Below are positions 44,604 through 52,780 of a stretch of 64,000 nucleotides of DNA, piece after piece. The DNA lies in NCBI RefSeq assembly GCF_003347665.1, contig NZ_QDGA01000019.1:1-64000 (forward strand). The letters run 5' to 3'. Origin of the DNA: Microvirga calopogonii (GTDB lineage: Bacteria > Pseudomonadota > Alphaproteobacteria > Rhizobiales > Beijerinckiaceae). A program made the position numbers and the translations under genes. Below the pieces are notes generated by a model. That model saw only the letters and a program-made list of their open reading frames with translations, was not told the DNA's origin and ran no database searches. Positions within the stretch are counted from its first letter, which is position 1, and each line of letters starts with the position of its first letter.

Positions 44604-44912
44604 ATGGACACGAAGCGCGAATTTCAGGTGCTCTACCGCAGGCTGAGACTGCCCGCGGCCGCCGTCGCCGCGATCACGGGCCGGAGCGTCAACACGGTGC
44701 GGCACTACCTGTCGTCCGCCGTCGGCAGCCGCATTCCCGGCGAGGACGTCATCGTCGCGATGCGCGCAGCCTGGCGCGAGAAAGCGAAGGTATCCCTCGT
44801 CGAACTCGTCGAGCACCTGCGCGACGATGGAGTGGAAATCGATTGGGCGTCGCTCGAGCCGTCGGGTCCGGTCGAGGTGACCTTCATCCGCCCGGCGTTC
44901 CTCGCGGCGTGA
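44604..44912 (+). CDS. Helix-turn-helix small protein
   Basis: A 102-aa protein, ATG 44604. The N-terminal LYRRLRLPAAAVAAITGRSV + NTVRHYLSS pattern reads as a helix-turn-helix (helix, GRS turn, recognition helix). The rest is acidic helix. It could be an element regulator; not assigned to a named family. Confidence 0.6.
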   Translation: MDTKREFQVLYRRLRLPAAAVAAITGRSVNTVRHYLSSAVGSRIPGEDVIVAMRAAWREKAKVSLVELVEHLRDDGVEIDWASLEPSGPVEVTFIRPAFLAA

Positions 44913-45062
44913 TGCCGGGCATCATCGGCACCGATCCTTGCAGGGGGCGGCCTTCGGGTCGCCCCTTCCGTTTTCGCCGGCGGCCGGCGGCGGATTTGTG
45001 CATGGCACATGCACAGCGAATCCTCTGGATGTCGGCGGGGGAGCCGGCGGGAGGACGAAACC

Positions 45063-45443
45063 ATGGCAAGCAAGAGCAAGATGGCGGAGCGGGAAGCGAT
45101 GGGGCAGGAAGCCGCCGCGCGTTTCATGATGGAGCGCTACGGCTTCGCGATCACGTCGGCGACCCAGTACCAGCGGCTGCCGGACGGCACAACACGGAAG
45201 CACCTCATCACCCTCGTCGACGGGATCGACAGCGGGCTGTCCACGGTCCACGGCGCCAACTGGGACGACGTCGCGATCTACCGCCGGATCACCGGGCGCT
45301 TCGTCGAGCAGCCGATCCCGGAGGGTTCCGACTGGCAGCGCCACTCGCTCCGCCTCCTCGAGGAGACGGGCCTCATCCCGTCGAAGGAAGAGCGCCGCCG
45401 CAGGATCGAGGCAGCGAGGGCGTCGGCCCCGGCCATGCGGTGA
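45063..45443 (+). CDS. Hypothetical protein
   Basis: A 126-aa protein, ATG 45063 with GGGAGG upstream. Charged, soluble: ARFMMERYGFAITSATQYQR, HLITLVDGIDSG, DWQRHSLRLLEETGLI, then a basic RRRRIEAARA tail. Not recognised; a hairpin follows. Confidence 0.6.
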   Translation: MASKSKMAEREAMGQEAAARFMMERYGFAITSATQYQRLPDGTTRKHLITLVDGIDSGLSTVHGANWDDVAIYRRITGRFVEQPIPEGSDWQRHSLRLLEETGLIPSKEERRRRIEAARASAPAMR

Positions 45444-45462
45444 CGGCGCCGGGAGGAACGGA

Positions 45463-45492
45463 AAAGGGCGGTGGGGGAACCTGCTGCCCTTT
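45463..45492 (+). terminator. Hairpin after 45443 gene
   Basis: AAAGGGC / GCCCTTT arms separated by 16 bases, ending TTTCG. Moderate terminator between two convergent transcripts. Confidence 0.5.
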
Positions 45493-45641
45493 CGCTTGTC
45501 CGGTCCAATGCCTTCCGTCAGGGAGGCCCCGCATTACTTCCCGGATCACCCCGTCACGCGCGCCGTCACGCGGTGACGCTCCTGAATCGGAAATCCGTAA
45601 ATTAAAATGCAGCGAGACACGTTGAGTTGACCTGAGATGGA

Positions 45642-45911
45642 TCACGCGGCGTCCGCGCCGCCCTGCGCTTCCAGTACCCGGCGCACGGCATCGAGCCTGT
45701 CGCGGCAATCATGCCCGGCCTCGGCGAGCTTCACGAGATACAGGCCGACGTCGCGCTGAGTGCGCCATGTCTCCCAGGCGACTGGCTCCGGCATGCACTC
45801 GAGCAGGGATGCGGGCACGTCGATCTGGCGGGTCACGACCTTCGGCGCCGGGGCCGTGGTCGCGCAGCCGGACAGGAAGCAGGCGATCCCGATGACGGTG
45901 GCGATCCTCAT
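45642..45911 (-). CDS. Rz1-like outer spanin lipoprotein
   Basis: An 89-aa protein with a lipoprotein signal: TVIGIACFLSGCATTAPAP, the lipobox LSGC giving a lipidated Cys near residue 16. A short Pro-containing region follows, then helices. Placement directly after an Rz-like gene (4-base overlap) in a lysis cassette supports an outer-membrane spanin subunit that, with the inner one, fuses the membranes at lysis. Confidence 0.7.
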   Translation of the reverse strand: MRIATVIGIACFLSGCATTAPAPKVVTRQIDVPASLLECMPEPVAWETWRTQRDVGLYLVKLAEAGHDCRDRLDAVRRVLEAQGGADAA

Positions 45912-46294
45912 TTTGCGAACCTCCGCTGGCGCAGCCCCTCGAGCAGCGGGGCGACGGGTCCGTCATCCGACGTCGGCGCCGACTGCACCGTCCGCTCTTC
46001 GCCCCGGGCGACGTTCGCATTGTTGGCAACACGGCCCTGAAGCTCCTCGAGGGCGTCGACGACGGCCTTCCGGTCCCGGTCGGCCTGGGCCGCAGCCTCG
46101 GCGTTCTCGGCTGCCCGCACTTCGGCTGACTTCCTCGCCTCGTTGGCCAGCTTTGCCTGGATCAGGGCGTCCGTCAGGTCGGCGCGCAGTCCCTGGTAGT
46201 GCAGCCATGCGAGGACGACGAGGCCCGCGGCGGCGACGGACCACGTGAAGCGGGAGCGCAGGATCGACAGGATGGCGGGGACAGCGGCGATCAC
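45908..46294 (-). CDS. Rz-like inner spanin
   Basis: A 128-aa protein: one N-terminal membrane anchor (FTWSVAAAGLVVLAWLHY) and a long charged periplasmic coiled coil (ALIQAKLANEARKSAEVRAA through DALEELQGRV). This is Rz-like architecture. Its stop overlaps the lipoprotein gene's start; its start overlaps the probable holin's stop. Confidence 0.7.
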   Translation of the reverse strand: MIAAVPAILSILRSRFTWSVAAAGLVVLAWLHYQGLRADLTDALIQAKLANEARKSAEVRAAENAEAAAQADRDRKAVVDALEELQGRVANNANVARGEERTVQSAPTSDDGPVAPLLEGLRQRRFAK

Positions 46295-46518
46295 GACGCG
46301 TCGCCCTTGCCCGTGATGGCGCGCAGCGCGCGCAGGTCCAGGTGGCCCACCCCGACGTAGGCGCCGAACAGGGCGCCGACGAGACCGAGCGCCGCGACGC
46401 CGATCTCCGCCTGTCCCTGCATGGTCGCGTAGCCGGCGACTGCCCAGGCGGCGAGCGTGTTCACGAGGAGAGCGAACTTGCTGGTGCGCCGCTTCGACTT
46501 CTTCTCGGGAACGGTCAT
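46291..46518 (-). CDS. Probable holin
   Basis: A 75-aa protein: basic N-terminus (KKSKRRTSK), two hydrophobic helices (FALLVNTLAAWAVAGYATM; IGVAALGLVGALFGAYVGVG) and a short C-tail. Size, topology and position between endolysin and spanin genes suggest a holin that makes lethal membrane lesions. Overlaps both neighbours by 4 bases. Confidence 0.65.
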   Translation of the reverse strand: MTVPEKKSKRRTSKFALLVNTLAAWAVAGYATMQGQAEIGVAALGLVGALFGAYVGVGHLDLRALRAITGKGDAS

Positions 46519-46775
46519 GATACCTGCGCCTCTACGCTGACGCCGATGGCCTCCGCGATGGCCACGAGCCTGTTGATGCCGAAGATCGCCCAGTCGCCCT
46601 GACGGATCTTCGAGATGTCGCCGGCCCGGATCGAGGCGTAGCGCCGGGCGATCTCGGCGGCGGTGATGTCGTCACGCTCGATCCGGCGGACGATGGCCTC
46701 GCCGATGCGGTCCTTCATGCGGGCCGCCGAGACCGGGATGTAGCGGTTGGGGATGACGGGACGGGAGCTTGCCAT
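46515..46775 (-). CDS. Small HTH protein inside the lysis cassette
   Basis: An 86-aa protein, ATG 46775. DDITAAEIARRYASIRAGDI + SKIRQGDWAIFGINRLVAIA has the layout of a Cro/CI (XRE-like) helix-turn-helix, with IAEAIGVSVEAQV as the closing helix. Such a regulator between endolysin and holin genes is unusual; it may control lysis timing, or copy or repress the element's own promoters. Confidence 0.65.
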   Translation of the reverse strand: MASSRPVIPNRYIPVSAARMKDRIGEAIVRRIERDDITAAEIARRYASIRAGDISKIRQGDWAIFGINRLVAIAEAIGVSVEAQVS

Positions 46776-46777
46776 GA

Positions 46778-47224
46778 TCACTTGCTCCCCTTCTCTGCGC
46801 GGACCTCGGCGACGAGGTTCCGGTATTCCGTCGTGGCGTCGAAGCTGGGGCAGGCCTTCGCGGCGTAGTCGCGGTGACCGCTGATCCTCCTTACCCCCGG
46901 GAAGCGGCGCACGAGATCGCGGAGCAGCCTGTCGAGGGCGGTCTTCTGCGCGGACGTCCTCCTGTCCTTGGGGGTCTTCCCGTCGGCCGCGACTCCGCCG
47001 ACGTACGTGATCCCGATGGTGCCAGCGTTATGGCCGACCACGTGGGCGCCGACCTGCTCCACCGGGCGGCCGGCATGCACGGTGCCGTCGACGTAGATCA
47101 CGTAGTGATAGCCGATGTCGCGCCAGCCCTGCGACTTGTGCCAGCCGCGGATGGTATCGACCGTGACGTGACGCCCTTCCGGCGTCGCGGCACAGTGCAC
47201 GATGATTTCGTGGACGTCCCTCAC
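46778..47224 (-). CDS. N-acetylmuramoyl-L-alanine amidase endolysin
   Basis: A T7-lysozyme-like amidase (Amidase_2). Zinc ligands are expected in EIIVHCAATPEG, ISGHRDYAAKACPSFD (His and Cys); GYHYVIYVDGTVHAGRP and GAHVVGHNAGTIGITYVGG are family blocks. It cleaves the amide between MurNAc and the stem peptide. The GTG at 47224 (RDVHEIIVHC) gives 148 aa, the usual length; the frame is open to 47311. No signal peptide, so release needs the holin. Confidence 0.85.
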   Translation of the reverse strand: MRDVHEIIVHCAATPEGRHVTVDTIRGWHKSQGWRDIGYHYVIYVDGTVHAGRPVEQVGAHVVGHNAGTIGITYVGGVAADGKTPKDRRTSAQKTALDRLLRDLVRRFPGVRRISGHRDYAAKACPSFDATTEYRNLVAEVRAEKGSK

Positions 47225-47450
47225 GCGCTGCCCCCAGTTCTCGTTGTGTTCTGGGGGGACGTTGCCGCGGGATGGCTGAAACATTCCAGATTCTTGCACC
47301 GTCGCCGGCACGAAAGTGGCAAGGCGCCGGGAAGCACTCCGGCAGCTTGGCGCCTAATTCATCGACACAGTGATTTTACTGTCTGGTGCAGCCAAGCTCT
47401 TGATGGCAGCTTTGGCTCTCCGTGGCATCCCATCAGCAAAGGAATAATGT

Positions 47451-48497
47451 ATGGCGAAGCAGATAGTTGTGCTTATCCATGGCATGAACACAGTCGGCCC
47501 TTGGATGGAAACGGTGCAGTCAATTTTAGAAACAGACCCAGACATCCAAGTAAAGCACATCAAGTTCGATTTTTTGGATCCTATAAGGTTCCTTTGCCCT
47601 TTGAAAATCTGCCGTGATTCAACAATAAATCATATATATTCTGGCCTTCTTTCAATAATAAACGATAATCCGGACAAGGAAATATCTGTGCTAGCGCACA
47701 GTTTTGGAACATATGCCCTATCAGAGATTTTACTTCGTGATGAAAGCATGGAATTTTATAAAGTATTGCTGTGTGGATCAGTCGTAAAAAGGTCATTCAA
47801 CTGGGGTCTTTTCAATAAAAGAATTAAATATATCGTAAACGATCGAAGCGTTAACGACATTTGGCCCGTTCTTGCTCAACTCACAACTTTCGATTACGGC
47901 GCTTCTGGGACATATGGTTTCACTAAGTCAATAAAAGACCGAAAATATACCGTTAAGCATATTGGGTATTTTGACGACGAATTCGTCAGAAATAATTGGC
48001 TAAGTTTCTTTTCAGATAACGAACTTTATAAAAGCCAAACGCATAATACTTCGGAAAAGGCAAATAGCCCATTTTATTTTCACTGGCTGCATAGGCCTAT
48101 GTTCTTAAGTATGCTAGTAGTTTTATCATTTTTTATATCAGTTGTATCTTATTTTATTTACCAAGCTAATCTACCTTGTTACAAGAAGTGGCTGCCTTCT
48201 GCCGAATACAGCAAATGTTTTGGTGAGACACAGAAGGCATACTTCTTGCCTCAAGTAGTTAATGGGCGTGTAAACATATGGGGAGAAGATGTTTATAAAG
48301 GAGACTGGTCAACAGGGCCACGGTATTGGTGTTCATTCTCAAGACTGACCAGAAAGCAGTTTGACGAAATAAATCGTAGGGTTGTGGCAAAACTTAACGG
48401 TGCCCTTCTTGGTCAACGCTCATTCATCAGCAGCAATGGCCAAGAACTGATCCAGGGCACTTGGGAAACCGACGGAGGGAACTGCGAGCGCGATTAA
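47451..48497 (+). CDS. Low-GC membrane-bound alpha/beta hydrolase
   Basis: A 348-aa protein. The N-terminus QIVVLIHGMNT is the oxyanion-hole strand of a lipase fold; the nucleophile elbow is LAHSFGTYA with Ser84; HIGYFDDEFV around residue 170 may give the His. One transmembrane helix (FLSMLVVLSFFISVVSYFIY, about 218-237) is followed by a soluble C-terminal domain of about 110 residues. Codon use is strikingly AT-rich against a GC-rich element, so it was acquired separately. Hydrolase plus membrane helix is a layout found in toxic phage-defence effectors; that function is inference only. AAAGGA precedes the ATG. Confidence 0.75.
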   Translation: MAKQIVVLIHGMNTVGPWMETVQSILETDPDIQVKHIKFDFLDPIRFLCPLKICRDSTINHIYSGLLSIINDNPDKEISVLAHSFGTYALSEILLRDESMEFYKVLLCGSVVKRSFNWGLFNKRIKYIVNDRSVNDIWPVLAQLTTFDYGASGTYGFTKSIKDRKYTVKHIGYFDDEFVRNNWLSFFSDNELYKSQTHNTSEKANSPFYFHWLHRPMFLSMLVVLSFFISVVSYFIYQANLPCYKKWLPSAEYSKCFGETQKAYFLPQVVNGRVNIWGEDVYKGDWSTGPRYWCSFSRLTRKQFDEINRRVVAKLNGALLGQRSFISSNGQELIQGTWETDGGNCERD

Positions 48498-48683
48498 AGT
48501 TGCAGCCCGTCGTTCTGAGCGTGTCCGCGACTAGGTCCTCTGCACAGTAGTGGATTGGACGGTTCGGCCTGTCATTCCTTCAGCCGGCATCGCTGCTCGG
48601 TTCGGGATCAGCGAGGGGACTAATCCCCTCGGTCAAGGCTTCGGAAGAAAGTGCGAGGCTCGCATCAACACTGAGCCGATGAT

Positions 48684-49290
48684 CTAGGCCGCCATGAGGT
48701 CCGCGATGGTTACGTCCGCCATCGCACGGAAGCGTCCGTTCGCCGCCATGTGGAGCATGCAGCGCCTACCGTTGGAGTAGAGGACGACGTGCGCGTGCGC
48801 CCACTGGGTGCCGCCCTTATTGTAGCCTTGAAAGAGCATGGCCGAGATGCCCGCCACGTAGACGTCGTCGACGATAAGAGGCGCATGCGTGTGGGCGGAC
48901 GTCGTGCCGCCCCCGAAGCGGCGGTACTGCATCGGGCTTCCCTTGGCACCGTTGATGCCGAGGTCGCCGTGCTGGCCGTGTTCGATGCCGCAGATGACAT
49001 GGGAGCCGCCGGAATTCACGAACTCGATGTCGGAATGGAGGCCCGCCTCGCGGAAGGCGTCCTCCACCACGTTGTAGTCGGTGCGAGACGGACTCCTGCC
49101 GCATGTCCTCCGCCGTCCATCCCGGCCGCAGGAACGGCAGCGCCTCGGTATTCATCCACGTCCCGGCCCGGCGGGAGAGCATCTCGACCACGGCCTCGAG
49201 GCTGGCGAGGCGCACCGCCACGGAGACGCCGCTCGCGGACGCGTCGTAGGTGCCTCCGGGTGTGATGCTGCCGTCGAGCGCCATCGTCAC
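48684..49290 (-). pseudogene. Phage metallophosphoesterase-like C-terminal remnant, frameshifted
   Basis: The start at 49290 (GTG, MTMALDGSITP) reads EALPFLRPGWTAEDMRQES, then loses the conserved frame. In another frame the sequence continues SRTDYNVVEDAFREAG.. and, from 49070 to 48684, VNSGGSHVICGIEHGQHGDL, GINGAKGSPMQY, TSAHTHAPLIVDDVYVAG. This is the C-terminal half of a phage metallophosphoesterase-like protein. A 1-base shift near 49090-49100 would join the parts; the catalytic N-terminal domain is absent. Confidence 0.6.
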
Positions 49291-49469
49291 GATCTCCGAT
49301 TCCGGTCAGGCCTCAACGCCCGGCCCCGGTACGCCACCGCCGGAGGGGGCGGCAGCCGCGACGTCGCGGTCGCGATCCGCTGGTCGACGCGGCGCTCGGC
49401 CTCCGCTGATGCCCTGATCTCGGCAATGGCGCCGGCGAGCGCGGGCGATGACGTAGTTTGGGATGACAT
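49287..49469 (-). CDS. Small hypothetical protein coupled to the remnant
   Basis: A 60-aa protein (MSSQTTSSPALAGAIAEIRA..), whose TGA overlaps the GTG of the downstream remnant (GTGA). A charged helix is followed by a Pro/Arg-rich tail. Its ribosome site lies in the right arm of the hairpin at 49471-49500. Confidence 0.5.
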   Translation of the reverse strand: MSSQTTSSPALAGAIAEIRASAEAERRVDQRIATATSRLPPPPAVAYRGRALRPDRNRRS

Positions 49470-49470
49470 G

Positions 49471-49500
49471 CGGAGGCTCCGTGATGATCCGGAGCCTCCG
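49471..49500. other. Strong hairpin downstream of vsr
   Basis: GGAGGCTCCG and CGGAGCCTCC form a 10-bp stem; a further CCGGCCGG dyad abuts it. On the minus strand it lies between the vsr stop and the next ATG, and covers the GGAG ribosome site of the latter. It may terminate the restriction-modification operon or limit translation. Confidence 0.55.
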
Positions 49501-49543
49501 GCCGGAGGCTGAAAGATTCTAGGACGGCGGAGGACGGCGGAGT

Positions 49544-49966
49544 TCAGCCGAGGAACTCGGCGATCCGGCGCCGGAGGTCGTCGCGCTGCCGGGGCGTCGT
49601 CTGGCACTCCCAGATCACGAGCACCTGCCACCCGTCCGCCTCGAGGGCGGCGATGTCCCGCTCATCCCGGGCGGCGTTCCCTTCCAGCTTCGGGATCCAG
49701 AACTCCGGGCGCGACTTCGGCAGTCGCGCCCGCCAGCAGGTTGGGTCGGGATGCCGGTGCCAGAAGCACCCGTGGACGAAGATGACCTTGCGGCGCCCAG
49801 GGAAGACGAGGTCGGGCTTCCCCGGCAGGTCGCGCCGGTGCAGTCGGTAGCGGAATCCCATCGAGTGAACCAGGCGTCGGACGACCATCTCCGGCTTCGT
49901 GTCGCGATTGCGCACGAGGGACATCTGCCGGCTGCGGGCCGGATCTACGTCAGGTTGGCGGGGCAT
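49544..49966 (-). CDS. vsr: Vsr-type very-short-patch repair endonuclease
   Basis: A 140-aa nuclease that nicks at T:G mismatches arising from 5-methylcytosine deamination. Motifs: QMSLVRNRDTKPEMVVRRLV, GFRYRLHRRDLPGKPDLVFP (catalytic Asp), KVIFVHGCFWHRHPD (zinc His/Cys) and WECQTTPRQ. It is last in the operon and overlaps the restriction gene by 17 bases; it protects the host from mutations caused by the partner methylase. Confidence 0.95.
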   Translation of the reverse strand: MPRQPDVDPARSRQMSLVRNRDTKPEMVVRRLVHSMGFRYRLHRRDLPGKPDLVFPGRRKVIFVHGCFWHRHPDPTCWRARLPKSRPEFWIPKLEGNAARDERDIAALEADGWQVLVIWECQTTPRQRDDLRRRIAEFLG

Positions 49967-50891
49967 CCTCGTCCACGATGTCCTCCGGGGCGACCTCGTC
50001 GTCGGTCACGGGGGCGGTGGCCGTCATCGGATCCTGGGCGAACGCCTCGAGGAAAAGCTCGATGACGTGATCACGGTCCTTGAACGGAGTGTTCTCGGCG
50101 AAGTGGGACTTGAGGTCATCAAGGATCTGCTCGACCGAGCGCGAGTCCTTCAGCTTCTCGGCCATGGCCCACTTCCGCCCGGGATGGAGCACATCCCACG
50201 GGGAACGGTCGTTGCTCCGCCCCTCGGTGTCGCCGTGCTTGCTGATGCCCCAGCAGATCTTGGTGTCCGAGTTCCAGACGGGCTGGAACAGGGAGATCAG
50301 ATGCCGCTCGGCATACATCTGTGCGTTCGTCGCCGTAACGAGGCGCCGGCACTCGAAGTCGGCTATGTGCAAAGGATTCGGCAGCCCCTTTTCGACTGCG
50401 TATCCTTCGACGGTGCGTATCATCTTCCGGTGGTCAGCAAGCCGCCCGTACAGCTTCTGCCCCTGTTCACGCGGGGTCATCGCGGAATGCGACGCCGGAT
50501 CCGCCTTGCCCACGTAGATGGGCGTCTCGGTGCCGGCTATCGGCGCGTATGTCGGATGGTCGCCGATGTAGTAGATCGCGTAGACCCCGGCTCCGTAGGT
50601 GCGCGGCACGAGGTCCAGCGGGACGCGAGGCTGTGCCAGGAGCGCAGCGGCCACCAAGCGGCCGGCAGTATTCTGGTCCGCCGGATCAAACCACGAAGTC
50701 GGTTCCTTCACTGGGTCAAGGCTGGCGACCGCTCGGCCGACGTCGTGCTTGACCTCGCCCAGCAGCTCGCGAGTCCTTTTCGCAGCCACCTTCGAAAGCG
50801 ACGGTCCTAAGGCTTCGATCTCGTGAATGGCGCTCCGTATGTCCTCGACCAGTGATACCTGGCGAGAAGGCGTCTTGGGTTTCCTCGCCAT
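49950..50891 (-). CDS. Eco29kI-like GIY-YIG type II restriction endonuclease
   Basis: A 313-aa protein. The GIY-YIG domain has GVYAIYYIG (Tyr104) and PIYVGKADP (Tyr126); YGRLADHRKM gives Arg150 and His154, and YAERHLISLFQPVWN gives Glu195 and Asn207. The Arg-x3-His and Glu-x11-Asn spacing is that of the Eco29kI active site as I recall it. Eco29kI cuts CCGCGG; specificity here is not proved. The start is ATG 50891, overlapping the methylase stop by one base (TGATG); the longer ORF upstream is a shadow. Confidence 0.9.
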   Translation of the reverse strand: MARKPKTPSRQVSLVEDIRSAIHEIEALGPSLSKVAAKRTRELLGEVKHDVGRAVASLDPVKEPTSWFDPADQNTAGRLVAAALLAQPRVPLDLVPRTYGAGVYAIYYIGDHPTYAPIAGTETPIYVGKADPASHSAMTPREQGQKLYGRLADHRKMIRTVEGYAVEKGLPNPLHIADFECRRLVTATNAQMYAERHLISLFQPVWNSDTKICWGISKHGDTEGRSNDRSPWDVLHPGRKWAMAEKLKDSRSVEQILDDLKSHFAENTPFKDRDHVIELFLEAFAQDPMTATAPVTDDEVAPEDIVDEDAPPT

Positions 50892-52072
50892 CACGCAGCC
50901 GCCTTGCGCCGACGGGGCTTCCGGGCGATCTCGATTGCGTCGCGCATGGCGCAGCCGACGTACTCGGCGAGTTGCACGGGCACCGCGTTCCCGAGCTGGC
51001 GCATGTTCTCGGACCATGCCCCGACGAACTCGTATTCGTCCGGCATTCCCTGGAGCCGGGCTGCCTCCCTGACGGTGAAATAGCGGATGGACCCGTCGTC
51101 CTTTACCATCATGTTCTCACCGCCCGGAACGCCGTGCACGCCGGCCTTCAGGGCCTTGGCGGGCATGTCGAGCGGGCTGCCGGTATGGCCGGGGTAGGAG
51201 CGCGCACCGGGCTGGAAGACGTGGTTCGGGATGTCGCAGCCCTTCTCAGGATCGCCGAGGCCGGCGATGGCGTCGCGCACGGTCCGCCACGGTAGTCCCT
51301 TTGGCACCTCGCCGAGGTCCCGCAGCCGACGCACGGCCGCGACGTCCATCTTGTCCGGCCCTTGCTTCGGAGCCTTGATGCCGTGCCGGCCCCAATACTC
51401 GAAGGTGACCCACTGGTCCCAGAGGAGCCGTTCGCGGGAATGCGTCTTCGGAAGTTCCGGCAGCGTGGCGCCGAGTTCGCGGTTCAGACCAAGAATGACG
51501 ACGCGGTGGCGCCGCTGGGCTGCCCCGTAGTTCGCGGCGTCGACACTGTGAAGCACGACGTCGTATGTCGCCTCGTCCCTCTTCAGGGCCGCCTCGAGCC
51601 GCTTCAGGTGCTTCGCGCGGTCCTCCTTGTCGCCCTTCTCGATGTCCGGCATCGCGAGCGCGAGCAGGATCCAGCGCAGGTAGTCTGCGAAGGCCACGCG
51701 GGTGAGGCCCCGCACGTTCTCCCAGATGAATCCGGCGGGACGGATCAGTCGGACGGCGCGGTCGGCCTCGGGCCACATGTCCCGCTCGTCCTCGTGTCCG
51801 CGATGGAGACCGCCGATGGAGAACGGCTGGCAGGGAACGCCGCCCGCGACCAGGTCGATGCCCGCGTAGTCCTCCCAGGCGACGGAGCGGACGTCCTCCT
51901 GGTGGATCGGCCAGTCCTTCACGTACTTGATGCGGCGGCGCTTGTTGTGCCCGACGTTCACGACGGAAGGCCCATCCCACTCGGACAGCCGCAGCGTCTT
52001 GAACCCGGCGCGGGACACACCCATCGCCAAGCCGCCGCACCCCGTGAACAGCTCCACACAACTCATCGGCAT
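50891..52072 (-). CDS. DNA (cytosine-5-)-methyltransferase
   Basis: A 393-aa m5C methylase. Motif I is VELFTGCGGLAMG, motif IV GGVPCQPFSIGG with the catalytic Cys, motif VI FIWENVRGL, motif VIII AQRRHRVVILG, motif IX REAARLQGMPDEY and motif X QLGNAVPVQLAEYVG. A long variable region lies between VIII and IX (target recognition). First gene of methylase-endonuclease-vsr, so the host is protected before the nuclease appears. Confidence 0.95.
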   Translation of the reverse strand: MPMSCVELFTGCGGLAMGVSRAGFKTLRLSEWDGPSVVNVGHNKRRRIKYVKDWPIHQEDVRSVAWEDYAGIDLVAGGVPCQPFSIGGLHRGHEDERDMWPEADRAVRLIRPAGFIWENVRGLTRVAFADYLRWILLALAMPDIEKGDKEDRAKHLKRLEAALKRDEATYDVVLHSVDAANYGAAQRRHRVVILGLNRELGATLPELPKTHSRERLLWDQWVTFEYWGRHGIKAPKQGPDKMDVAAVRRLRDLGEVPKGLPWRTVRDAIAGLGDPEKGCDIPNHVFQPGARSYPGHTGSPLDMPAKALKAGVHGVPGGENMMVKDDGSIRYFTVREAARLQGMPDEYEFVGAWSENMRQLGNAVPVQLAEYVGCAMRDAIEIARKPRRRKAAA

Positions 52073-52355
52073 CGAAAAGACTCTCTTCCCCAGTCGATTT
52101 CACCTCGACCGCCGTACGAGTCGAGTCCGGTCCGGGCACCCGGTTCCGGTATCGGACGTACCCGAGGCAGAACACAATGTGAACAGAATGGTTACAGTCC
52201 GGTTACGATTCTTCAAATCCCCCGTCGGAGTCAGGGACTTGCGCGCCGCTCTGTGGGCAGGGCGGACAGGGAGTAAAATCCTGTGGAAATGTCTGGCGGG
52301 ATCTAGGTTTCGGTAAGGAACTGGTGGGTGAACATCACGGCGTGATTTGCGGGCG

Positions 52356-52706
52356 TCACCCATCAGCCTTGAGCGCCGGGCCCGGGTACGGGGGGATCAG
52401 CGCCAGGTGCATGCGCCGCTTCACCCGGCCGCGATCGAAGCCCTGGGCGACGAGGTCGTCGATGGACTTCTCGATGAGGCTCCTCAGGAAGGTGGCGACG
52501 AGTCCGTCATAGATCTCGTCGCCGGAACCCCTTCCGCGCCGGACGTTGAAGACGGCGCCTCTGACCGCTGCGAAAATGGCGCGCTGGACGTCGTCGCTTT
52601 CCGGATGCCGCTCCTCCCGCAGCCGCTCCCGGTACCGCCGCTGCCGCTCGCGGTGCGCCGCGCGGCTGGCTTCCGTCGCCTTGATCTTCCTTGCCCTCCT
52701 TGCCAT
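52356..52706 (-). CDS. Small basic hypothetical protein A
   Basis: A 116-aa protein. The first 40 residues are very basic (RRARKIKATEASRAAHRERQ then RRYRERLREERHP), fit for nucleic-acid binding. Residues HPESDDVQRAIFAAVRGAVF align with EPTTDNIRSVLADAALLI of the next gene (52781), so the two are probably paralogs. Family not recognised. Confidence 0.65.
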   Translation of the reverse strand: MARRARKIKATEASRAAHRERQRRYRERLREERHPESDDVQRAIFAAVRGAVFNVRRGRGSGDEIYDGLVATFLRSLIEKSIDDLVAQGFDRGRVKRRMHLALIPPYPGPALKADG

Positions 52707-52780
52707 CGCCGCCTCCCTCCCGTCACCGAGTGATCATCGGACGGGCGTTCGCAAGGGACACGGCCGGAGAGGGCCGTCGG

